Positions 1-5,586 of a stretch of 5,869 bases of DNA are shown piece after piece (within the stretch, counting starts at the first letter, position 1; each line of letters opens with the position of its first letter). The stretch comes from Bauldia sp. (GTDB lineage: Bacteria > Pseudomonadota > Alphaproteobacteria > Rhizobiales > Kaistiaceae). Both the position numbers and the translations under genes were made by a program. The notes beneath the pieces are model-generated. The model saw only the letters and a program-made list of their open reading frames with translations. It did no database searches and was not told the DNA's origin. Location: positions 1 through 5,869 of the forward strand of contig JAGRKY010000633.1 of the NCBI GenBank assembly GCA_020442095.1, in the 5' to 3' direction.

Positions 1-889
1 CCCGGTCCGTCCCGATCGCGCCCTGGTAATAGCCGCGGGTGACGAGTTCCGGATCGGCAAGCGGCCGCGCCCCGGCGAGGAGCATCGCCTCCGCCGTGCC
101 GATGCTGTCGATCACCGTTCCCGGCTGCCGCAGGCCGACCGCGAAGCCGCCGACGAGATGGTCGTGCCCGCCGACGCCGATCGCCGGCCGGCCCTTGATG
201 CCGGTTGCCGCCGCGACCTCTTCGCGAAGTGGTCCGAGCGCCGTGCCGCTCGCCGCGATCGGCGCGGGCAAGTCCGTGCCGGCATCGGCCATTGCCAGCA
301 TCTCCGCCGACCATTGCCGCTTGACGATGTCGAAATAGAGCGTCCGCGACGCAAGCGACGGGTCGGTCGCCATCGTTCCGCTCAGGCGATAGGCGATCCA
401 GTCGGCCATCATCAGCACGCGCCGGGCGCCGGCCATCGCCTCCGGCCAGTGCCGGCGCATCCAGATCAGTTTCGACAGCGTGAAATAATGCTGGATCGCA
501 TGGCCGCTGATCCGGAAGACGCGATCCTCCCCGATCCGGTCGGCGATCTCCTCGACCAGCGGCTCGGTCCGGCGGTCGAACCAGACGATCGAGGGCGCGA
601 GCGACTGCCCGTCGTCGCCGATCAGCACCGGGCTCTCTCCGACGCTCGCCACCGCGATGCCGCCGACCGGCCGGCCGGCAAGCGCCGCGCCGATCTCGGT
701 CAGGTCCTCCAGCACCACCGCCCAGATCTGCTCCGGATCGTATTCGCCCCCCGTCTCGACGACGTTCATCGGCGTCGGCCGCGCCGCGGTCGCCACCTTG
801 CGCCCGCGGCGGTCGAAGGCAATCGCCCGGATGGAGGTTGTGCCGAGGTCGATGCCGAGCAGCACCGGCTCGCTTTCCGAAATGCTCAA
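1..889 (-). CDS. FGGY-family carbohydrate kinase (xylulokinase-like), partial, C-terminus beyond window
   Basis: This is the N-terminal 296 residues of a sugar/polyol kinase; full family members are about 500 residues. It would phosphorylate a sugar, ketose or polyol with ATP in the cytoplasm. Visible landmarks are the phosphate-1 loop IDLGTTSIR (residues 13-21), a substrate-site WFDRRT (103-108, like the W-x-D-x-R of xylulokinases), the FGGY signature-1 area YFTLSKLIW (135-143), DWIAYRLSG followed by ATDPSLASRT (163-183), the catalytic-base region GGHDH with Asp243, and the adenosine-site start DSIGTAEAM (261-269). The start chosen is TTG at 889, because GAGG lies 7 nt upstream. A GTG eight codons further in (865) is possible but would leave almost nothing before the first strand. 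It lies 45 nt behind the GATase-like gene and is probably co-transcribed with it. The substrate cannot be told from the sequence; xylulose, another pentulose or a polyol are all possible. Confidence 0.9.
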   Translation of the reverse strand, partial: MSISESEPVLLGIDLGTTSIRAIAFDRRGRKVATAARPTPMNVVETGGEYDPEQIWAVVLEDLTEIGAALAGRPVGGIAVASVGESPVLIGDDGQSLAPSIVWFDRRTEPLVEEIADRIGEDRVFRISGHAIQHYFTLSKLIWMRRHWPEAMAGARRVLMMADWIAYRLSGTMATDPSLASRTLYFDIVKRQWSAEMLAMADAGTDLPAPIAASGTALGPLREEVAAATGIKGRPAIGVGGHDHLVGGFAVGLRQPGTVIDSIGTAEAMLLAGARPLADPELVTRGYYQGAIGTDR

Positions 890-896
890 TCCCCGA

Positions 897-900
897 CCTC
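897..900 (-). promoter_or_regulatory. Ribosome binding site deciding the TTG start of the kinase
   Basis: GAGG on the minus strand lies 7 nt before TTG at 889. No in-frame ATG or GTG lies between this site and the conserved first beta-strand except the GTG at 865, which lacks a better site. Confidence 0.6.
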
Positions 901-934
901 GCTCCCCCCGAATGACGGCCGTCCCGCCGGACCG

Positions 935-1711
935 TCAGACCCGCTTCGCCAGCCAGCGAAGCATGTTCCGCCACAGCACCGCATAGCCCGGCCAGTCGAC
1001 GAATGTCTGCGGCAGCCAGTGCGGCCCGACATCGGACGTCCAGGCCAGCGTCCGGCCCGATCCATGGGTCCCGGTGACGATCAGGGGATGGCCGCCGAAA
1101 TCCACCGGCAGGCGCGCGACCACCTCGACGCCGTCCTGATCCTTGGCCACCACCTCGTTGGCGCCGAGCAGCGCCGGCCACTCCCCGTCCAGTCCGGCGA
1201 CGATCGGATGGCCGGGCAGCAGCACCTCGGCGCGGAAGCCCTCCGGCGCCTCGATGCGATCGTCATAGGGCAGGCACTTGACCGGCAGCGCCTCCTCGAC
1301 CGGCGTCCGCCGCCACCGTCCCTTGCCGTCGATGCCCTGGAAGGTGAGATAGCCGCCGATCATCCCGAGGCCGCCACCGGCCGCCGCCCAGTCGCGCAGC
1401 ATCTTGAGCCGGTTGGGCACCGTCTTGCCGTGGAGCCAGACATCCGGATGCAGCAGCAGGGAATTCGCGCCGATATCCGAAAGCAGGATCACGTCATAGC
1501 CGGAAAGCGCCTCGACCGAGAACGGCAGTCCCTCGATCGCCTCATGGGCCGGCATGTGGGTGACGTCGAATTCGCTGTCGGCGAGCGCCGCGAGCAGCGG
1601 CCCGGCGCCGGAGTGAAAGGTCGTGCTGCGGAAATCGTCGAAGCCCTTGTAGTGCGTGGCCGCCGACATCCAGGTCTCGCCGACCAGCAGCACCTTGCTT
1701 TCCTTCTCCAA
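935..1711 (-). CDS. Glutamine amidotransferase-like protein (DUF1355/GATase1-like family), 258 aa
   Basis: The product is a cytoplasmic class I GATase-like fold protein of the PF07090 (DUF1355) type, recognised by its opening strand KVLLVGETW (6-14), HYKGFDDF (20-27), FHSGAGPLL (32-40), MPAHEA (53-58), the LLSDIGANSLLLHP segment (76-89) and the elbow GGGLGMIGGYLTFQG (112-126). At the elbow, where true glutaminases carry Cys, the sequence reads GMIGG, so glutaminase chemistry is unlikely. The C-terminal part holds GTHGSGRTLAWTSD (214-227) and HWLP (231-234), which are typical of the family. The biochemical role is unknown; related proteins often sit in sugar-uptake and catabolism clusters (recollection, not checked here). 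The reading frame opens at an ATG at 1786, but that lies upstream of the likely -10. TTG at 1711 has GGGAGG 7 nt upstream and gives the normal family N-terminus. It is first in an operon with the kinase. Confidence 0.88.
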   Translation of the reverse strand: MEKESKVLLVGETWMSAATHYKGFDDFRSTTFHSGAGPLLAALADSEFDVTHMPAHEAIEGLPFSVEALSGYDVILLSDIGANSLLLHPDVWLHGKTVPNRLKMLRDWAAAGGGLGMIGGYLTFQGIDGKGRWRRTPVEEALPVKCLPYDDRIEAPEGFRAEVLLPGHPIVAGLDGEWPALLGANEVVAKDQDGVEVVARLPVDFGGHPLIVTGTHGSGRTLAWTSDVGPHWLPQTFVDWPGYAVLWRNMLRWLAKRV

Positions 1712-1718
1712 AATATCG

Positions 1719-1724
1719 CCTCCC
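1719..1724 (-). promoter_or_regulatory. Ribosome binding site deciding the TTG start of the GATase-like gene
   Basis: GGGAGG on the minus strand is followed by the 7-nt spacer CGATATT and then TTG at 1711. No comparable Shine-Dalgarno sequence is evident for the ATG at 1786. The 25 residues that the longer version would add (MGRRNQYIL...) do not resemble a folded N-terminus or a signal peptide. Confidence 0.7.
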
Positions 1725-1753
1725 TGCGACGGCTGTGCCGCTGATCGCGCACC

Positions 1754-1776
1754 GGAATTGAGTATATATTGATTCC
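1754..1776. promoter_or_regulatory. Divergent promoter/operator region with overlapping -10-like hexamers
   Basis: This AT-rich patch stands out in the 116-bp gap between the divergent starts (1711 minus, 1828 plus). It has inverted arms GGAAT (1754-1758) and ATTCC (1772-1776). ATTGA occurs twice as a direct repeat (1757-1761 and 1768-1772), spaced 11 bp. Inside are TATATT (1765-1770, plus) and, on the minus strand, TATACT (1766 down to 1761); each matches the sigma-70 -10 consensus at 5 of 6 positions. No good -35 was found on either side. Transcription from here would give leaders of about 40-50 nt for both operons. A bound regulator (for example a GntR- or LacI-type repressor, inferred only) would control both arms at once. 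Confidence 0.45.
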
Positions 1777-1827
1777 GCCTTCCCATCCGGCCGACAGTCG
1801 CGCCAAATCGAAAACGAGAGGAATACC

Positions 1828-2859
1828 ATGGGCCGCCGCATCACCGGGCCTCGCGCAACGACAGCATTTGCCACCGTCGATCTCGACAAGCCGGGCAAGC
1901 AGACCGGCTTCGTCATGATCCCCCATTCGCCGCATGAGGATGCCTGGGGCGTCACCCGTATCCCGATCGGGGTGATCGCTAACGGCGACGGGCCGACGGT
2001 GATCCTCGAGGGCGGCAATCACGGCGACGAATACGAGGGTCCGATCACCATCGCCGAGCTGATCCGCGAACTGGAACCAAAGGACATCCAGGGCCGGCTG
2101 ATCCTGATGCCCGCCAACAACGTCCATGCGGCTGTCGCCGGGCGGCGCACCTCGCCGGTCGACGGGCTGAACTTCAACCGCACCTTCCCTGGCGATCCGG
2201 CCGGGACGATCACCCAGCAGATCTCCGCCTTCATGACCGACGAGATCCTGCCGCGCGGCGACGCCTTTCTCGATCTCCATTCCGGCGGCTCGTCTCTCGA
2301 CATCCTCCCGAGTTCCGTCGTCGAGCCGGCCGGGGATAAGGAACTGGTCCGCAAGAGCATCGAGGCCAACCGCGCCTTCGACGCGCCCGCCATCGTCGTC
2401 ATCAGCAACCTCGGCGACGTCCGCACTGCCACCGCCTCGGCAATGGCCTCGGGCCTGATCACCGTCGGCACCGAGATGGCCGGCGGCGGCACCGTGTCGA
2501 TCGATGCCCTCGAAATCTGCCGGCGCGGCGTTCGCAACGTGCTCGCCCATCTCGGCGTGCTTCCCGGCCACACGATCGAGATCCGCAACCCCGACCAGAA
2601 GGTCCTCGAGCTCCCCGGCTCTTCCGCCTTTGTCTACGCGACCATGGACGGCGTCTTCGAGGCCTTCCATCGCAACGGCCGCGAGGTGAAGGCCGGCGAG
2701 CCCGCCGGCCGCATCCACTGCCCCTGGGATCCCGCCCGGCCGCCGGAGACGCTGGTCTACAACGCCGACGGCATCCTCTACGGACGGCGCCAACCCGGTC
2801 GGGTCGTGCCTGGCAATTGCTGCCTCGTCGTTGCCGCCCCCTATGGAGAAGAGCTTTGA
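1828..2859 (+). CDS. Zinc-dependent N-acyl-amino-acid deacylase, AstE/AspA family, DoeB/EutE-like, 343 aa
   Basis: This belongs to the succinylglutamate desuccinylase/aspartoacylase family (M14-like carboxypeptidase fold) and is expected to hydrolyse the amide of an N-acyl amino acid in the cytoplasm. Zinc ligands are visible in GGNHGDEYEGP (62-72: His65, Glu68) and DLHSGG (His151). NFNRTFPGD (115-123) is the substrate-binding Asn-Arg motif, and TEMAGGG (215-221) carries the expected catalytic glutamate Glu216. The opening GFVMIPHS...DAWGVTRIP and the order of motifs closely resemble DoeB/EutE, the N2-acetyl-diaminobutyrate deacetylase of ectoine breakdown. The length fits that group, and a C-terminal beta domain (about 250-343) is intact. 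ATG 1828 has GAGG 6 nt upstream. Its stop overlaps the start of the dehydratase. No other ectoine genes are in view, so the true substrate may be a different N-acyl amino acid. Confidence 0.88.
   Translation: MGRRITGPRATTAFATVDLDKPGKQTGFVMIPHSPHEDAWGVTRIPIGVIANGDGPTVILEGGNHGDEYEGPITIAELIRELEPKDIQGRLILMPANNVHAAVAGRRTSPVDGLNFNRTFPGDPAGTITQQISAFMTDEILPRGDAFLDLHSGGSSLDILPSSVVEPAGDKELVRKSIEANRAFDAPAIVVISNLGDVRTATASAMASGLITVGTEMAGGGTVSIDALEICRRGVRNVLAHLGVLPGHTIEIRNPDQKVLELPGSSAFVYATMDGVFEAFHRNGREVKAGEPAGRIHCPWDPARPPETLVYNADGILYGRRQPGRVVPGNCCLVVAAPYGEEL
2845..2848 (+). promoter_or_regulatory. Ribosome binding site deciding the TTG start of the dehydratase
   Basis: GGAG inside the last codons of the deacylase gene is followed by a 7-nt spacer and TTG at 2856. 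It supports this start over an in-frame TTG at 2817, which would add a basic, unconserved 13-residue tail. Confidence 0.65.
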
Positions 2860-3800
2860 CCATCGACATCGGCGACATCGAAGCCGCGCGGGATCGCATC
2901 GCCGGCCAGGTGCGTCGCACCCCCGTCGTCGCGCTCGGCCAGTTGAAGAGCCCGCCGCCCACCGATGCCCGGGTCTCGCTCAAGCTCGAATCCTTGCAGG
3001 TCACCGGGTCGTTCAAGGCCCGCGGCGCCATGAACCGTCTGCTCGCGACGCCCCCTGAGCAGGTCGCCAAGGGCATCGTCACCGCATCCGGCGGCAACCA
3101 TGGCCTTGCCGTCGCCCGCACCGCCTATGCGGCGGGCGTCCCGGCGACGATCTTCGTCCCGACCGGGGTGTCCCCGGAGAAGGTCGCCAAGATGCGGGCG
3201 TGGGAAGCCAAGGTGGAAATCGTCGGCGACGAATGGACCAAGTCCAACGCAGCCGCCCTCGATCTCGTCGCCGAGACCGGCGCGATCTACTTCCATCCCT
3301 TCGCCGACCCGCTGGTCATCGCCGGCCAGGGAACCCTCGCCCTCGAAATCCTCGACGACCTGCCGGATATCGACGCGATCCTCATCGCGATCGGCGGCGG
3401 CGGCCTGATTGCCGGCATGTCGACGGCGATCCGCGCCGTCCGGCCCGGCATCCGCGTCGTCGGCGTCGAGCCGACCGGCGCGCCGACCCTCAAGGCCTGC
3501 CTCGATGCCGGCCGGCTGGTCGAGCTTCCCGAGGTCACCTCGAAGGTCCCGACCATGACCTGCCGCAAGACCGAGGAGATCAATTTCGAGATCGTCCGGA
3601 AGAACGTCGACGACATCGTCCTCGTCACCGACGAGGAGATGGAAGCGGCCTCGCGCTGGCTGTGGTTCGAGATGGGCGTCGCCGCCGACCTCTCGGGCGC
3701 TGCCGCGATGGCAGCGCTCAACAAGGGCGTCCCCGGCCTCGAGGGCATGAAGCACATCTGCGTGCTGGTCTGCGGCGCCGGCGCCGAAGGCACGGCCTGA
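2856..3800 (+). CDS. PLP-dependent threonine/serine dehydratase-like enzyme, 314 aa
   Basis: This is a fold-type II PLP enzyme expected to remove water (and ammonia) from a beta-hydroxy amino acid. The Schiff-base lysine lies in GSFKARGAMNR (51-61, Lys54), the cofactor ring contact in ASGGNHG (77-83, Asn81), the phosphate-binding glycine loop in AIGGGGLIAG (178-187), and a C-terminal VCGAGAEG (305-312) places Cys306 where Ser/Cys touches the pyridine nitrogen. There is no ACT regulatory domain, so it is like catabolic dehydratases. The usual DG-containing motif near residue 235 of threonine dehydratases is replaced by TMTCRKTEEINFEIV (233-247), so the substrate may not be threonine. The TTG start overlaps the deacylase stop in TTGA, which implies translational coupling. 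Pairing of a DoeB-like deacylase with such an enzyme recalls eutE/eutB of (hydroxy)ectoine use, but overall similarity to EutB is not compelling. Confidence 0.87.
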   Translation: MTIDIGDIEAARDRIAGQVRRTPVVALGQLKSPPPTDARVSLKLESLQVTGSFKARGAMNRLLATPPEQVAKGIVTASGGNHGLAVARTAYAAGVPATIFVPTGVSPEKVAKMRAWEAKVEIVGDEWTKSNAAALDLVAETGAIYFHPFADPLVIAGQGTLALEILDDLPDIDAILIAIGGGGLIAGMSTAIRAVRPGIRVVGVEPTGAPTLKACLDAGRLVELPEVTSKVPTMTCRKTEEINFEIVRKNVDDIVLVTDEEMEAASRWLWFEMGVAADLSGAAAMAALNKGVPGLEGMKHICVLVCGAGAEGTA

Positions 3801-3823
3801 CGGTCCGGGCAGCGCCCGGGTCG
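3801..3823. terminator. Hairpin between convergent genes, candidate bidirectional terminator
   Basis: Directly after the dehydratase TGA, CCGGGC (3805-3810), loop AGC, GCCCGG (3814-3819) form a perfect 6-bp stem. It extends to 10 bp through two G-U wobbles and two outer Watson-Crick pairs (3801-3804 with 3820-3823). The convergent hydrolase stop is at 3828. No U-tract follows on either strand, so it may rely on Rho or act as an mRNA 3' stabiliser. Confidence 0.5.
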
Positions 3824-3827
3824 AACG

Positions 3828-4700
3828 CTACTGGGCCGGCGGACTGTCGAGGTTGTGTGGCACGACGATCCGCTGGCCGGCCGGCAATCCCCGATCTGGC
3901 TCGATATTGTTGACCGCCGACACTGCCCAGGCCGGAACCCCGTAGCGCGCCGCGATTCCCGCGGGCGTCTCGCCCGCCTCGGCCGCCACCACCACGCCCG
4001 AGTCGTAGAGCACGATCGGCACGCCGCGCGGCATGGCATAGGCGATCCTGACGCCGCCGTCCTTGACCGGCTCCGGCTGCTCGGCCTCGGAGAGGATCTT
4101 GTCGATCACCGCGTCCTGAAGCCCCAGCGTGTTCGGCAGGTAGAGATGCCACTCGCCGGGATAGTTCTTGAGGTCGACGCTGGCGAAATGGCCCTTGAAG
4201 TCCCGCGCCGGCTTCGGATCGCCGCCGCCGAGGGTATTGTCGGACGAGTAGATGTTGATGAAGCGCTGGACGTTCGACGGCACCGGTCGCGCGATCCGGG
4301 TCGGATCGAGGGTGATGATCAGGTTCACCGGCACGCCCGAGCGGCGCAGCCAGGTCGCGAAGCGCAATGTCGAGTCGCCGCCGGCCGAATGGCCGATCGC
4401 GATGATCGCCGACTTCCAGCTTTCCTTCTTGTAGCGGGCGATCGCGGCATTCGCCGGTCGCAGCCAGTCGGTGTAGTTGTGGACCTCGGCCGCGATCCCG
4501 CGTGCCTTCAGCTTGCTGGCGATCTTGTCCATTTCGGCCGTCGCAATCCGCCCGCCCATCGGCCGGAAGACATAGACGGTGCCGACCACCGGTTCGGGCT
4601 GCGCCTGGTCGCGCGAGCCGCCGATCGCCGGTGAGATGCTTGCGGCGGACGGCGTCAGGAACAGGACGAGGACGATAAGAAGCTGAAGGGCCCGACGCAT
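3828..4700 (-). CDS. Exported alpha/beta-hydrolase with C-terminal LysM-like domain, 290 aa
   Basis: Residues 1-20 (MRRALQLLIVLVLFLTPSAA) form a classic signal peptide with a cleavage site near Ala20-Ser21, so the protein is probably periplasmic. The body has a Rossmann-like strand TVYVFRP (41-47), then IIAIGHSAGGDST (99-111) with nucleophile Ser105 in G-H-S-A-G, and an acid candidate Asp132 in TLDPT. His171 or His185 could complete the triad. Residues 240-281 (AEAGETPAGIAARYGVPAW... ending AGQRIVVP) have the LysM pattern, suggesting peptidoglycan binding. The natural substrate (ester, lipid, thioester or peptidoglycan-linked) is not evident. ATG 4700 has GGAAG 5 nt upstream. It is a single gene, convergent with the dehydratase and divergent from the Spy-like gene. 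Confidence 0.85.
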   Translation of the reverse strand: MRRALQLLIVLVLFLTPSAASISPAIGGSRDQAQPEPVVGTVYVFRPMGGRIATAEMDKIASKLKARGIAAEVHNYTDWLRPANAAIARYKKESWKSAIIAIGHSAGGDSTLRFATWLRRSGVPVNLIITLDPTRIARPVPSNVQRFINIYSSDNTLGGGDPKPARDFKGHFASVDLKNYPGEWHLYLPNTLGLQDAVIDKILSEAEQPEPVKDGGVRIAYAMPRGVPIVLYDSGVVVAAEAGETPAGIAARYGVPAWAVSAVNNIEPDRGLPAGQRIVVPHNLDSPPAQ

Positions 4701-4731
4701 TTACGCTTCCGGTCTCGCTGACTGGGACTTC

Positions 4732-4743
4732 CGGCACGTGCCG
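4732..4743. promoter_or_regulatory. 12-bp perfect palindrome upstream of the hydrolase gene
   Basis: CGGCACGTGCCG is a perfect inverted repeat centred about 37 bp before the hydrolase ATG. It could be a dimeric-regulator site, but short GC-rich palindromes also arise by chance in this composition. Confidence 0.2.
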
Positions 4744-4863
4744 CCGCGCGAATCCGCCGGTCCGTGCCCGCTCCGCTTAGCACCGGGAATCGCACATTTC
4801 TATGGCTGCCTCGTCCCCCTCGGACAAGGTGACGCGGATGTCGGCGGACCCGGCAAGGCGTGG

Positions 4864-4880
4864 CTTTACAAAACTTTACA
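4864..4880. promoter_or_regulatory. Tandem CTTTACA repeat, CpxR-box-like (GTAAA-N5-GTAAA on the minus strand)
   Basis: CTTTACA occurs at 4864-4870 and again at 4874-4880, separated by AAA, giving a repeat spacing of exactly 10 bp (one helical turn). Read on the minus strand it contains GTAAA-N5-GTAAA, the form established for the E. coli CpxR box. It sits about 85 bp before the start of a Spy/CpxP-type gene and upstream of an OmpR-family response regulator. The second copy, TTTACA (4875-4880), could also serve as a -35 (5 of 6 matches to TTGACA), but no convincing -10 follows at 16-18 bp. The link to the downstream regulator is inferred. Confidence 0.6.
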
Positions 4881-4965
4881 TGGTCGAGAAGCGAGGGAAA
4901 CCTTGCCGGCCCATCTCATCTCCGTCACCGGCGCCACATGCGCCGACACCGAAGGAGAGCAGGAC

Positions 4966-5550
4966 ATGAGCAACCAGGAAAACACCAATCCCGCCCCCGC
5001 CGGCCGGCGCCCCCGCATCGGCCGCGGCTTCTGGGGCATCCTCGCGGCGACCGTCGTCGGCGTCGGGCTGGCCGGGGCCTTCGCCCAGAGCGCCCTCAGC
5101 GACGAGGGCGGCTGGCACGGCCGCTGGCAGGGGCCGGGCGCCCGCCATGCGATGATGTTCAACGCTTCGCTCGACCCGGCCGAGATCGACGACCGCATCG
5201 AACGGATGGTCGCCCATCTCGCCATCGAGATCGACGCCACCGACGAGCAGAAGAGCCGCCTCACCACGATCTTCGTCGGCGCCGCCCACGACCTCCTGGC
5301 GATCCGCGAGGAGCTTGGCGACCGGGCGGAGACCGCCGGCGAGCTGATCGATCTCCTCACCGGCCCGACCGTCGACCCGGCGGCCGTGGAGGCCTTCCGC
5401 GCGGAGAAGCTCGCTCTCGCCGATCAGGCCAGCAAGCGGGTCGCCGGCGCGCTGGTCGATGCCGCCGAGGTGCTCACCTCGGAACAGCGCGAGAAAATCG
5501 GCGACCGGCTGGGCTTCTTCGTTAAGATGGCGCCCTTCCATCGCGGCTAG
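4966..5550 (+). CDS. Spy/CpxP-family (LTxxQ) periplasmic protein, 194 aa
   Basis: This small, mostly helical protein resembles the Spy/CpxP/periplasmic metal-sensor group, whose members act as chaperones or dampen a two-component sensor. A basic N-terminus (RRPRIGR, 14-20) precedes one hydrophobic segment (about 22-40) ending AFA-QS, so it is either a cleaved signal peptide or an uncleaved anchor. The two repeats of the family are visible: a degenerate ATDEQKSRL (91-99) and a canonical LTSEQREKI (170-178). Between them lie amphipathic helices rich in Glu and Ala. A short His/Trp stretch (WHGRW, 50-54) follows the membrane segment. ATG 4966 has AGGAG 8 nt upstream. The frame stays open back to 4738, but the added residues look non-coding. 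A response regulator follows 36 nt downstream, and the pair is likely co-transcribed under the tandem TTTAC element. Confidence 0.85.
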   Translation: MSNQENTNPAPAGRRPRIGRGFWGILAATVVGVGLAGAFAQSALSDEGGWHGRWQGPGARHAMMFNASLDPAEIDDRIERMVAHLAIEIDATDEQKSRLTTIFVGAAHDLLAIREELGDRAETAGELIDLLTGPTVDPAAVEAFRAEKLALADQASKRVAGALVDAAEVLTSEQREKIGDRLGFFVKMAPFHRG

Positions 5551-5586
5551 GACACCCTCCCCCGGGAGACCAGACAGGCAAAAACC

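Noticed and set aside
914..923. GACGGCCGTC palindrome between the GATase-like and kinase genes
   Set aside because: It is short and GC-rich, as expected by chance here; no U-tract or extended stem supports a terminator, and the 45-nt spacing fits a simple operon.
158..1744. 528-residue open frame on the plus strand across the kinase and GATase-like genes
   Set aside because: It is rich in Arg, Pro, Asp, His and Gly with no recognisable motif, and lies entirely antisense to two genes with clear conserved motifs. It is a composition shadow.
1712..1786. 25-residue N-terminal extension of the GATase-like protein from ATG 1786
   Set aside because: It would place the start upstream of the likely -10 hexamer, has no clear ribosome site and adds unconserved sequence.
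1489..2793. 434-residue open frame on the minus strand over the deacylase gene
   Set aside because: Low-complexity Gly/Asp/Arg/Ala-rich translation antisense to the deacylase; no motifs, and it crosses the divergent promoter.
2841..3755. 304-residue open frame on the minus strand over the dehydratase gene
   Set aside because: Antisense shadow with Asp/Gly/Arg-rich composition and no domain; the opposite strand encodes a complete PLP enzyme.
3718..4737. 339-residue open frame on the minus strand in another frame of the hydrolase gene
   Set aside because: Arg/Gly-rich out-of-frame reading; the overlapping frame has the signal peptide, GHSAGG and LysM-like motifs.
4738..4965. Upstream extension of the Spy-like reading frame
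   Set aside because: The 76 added residues look non-coding and contain the tandem TTTAC element. The strong AGGAG site and the signal peptide both support the ATG at 4966.
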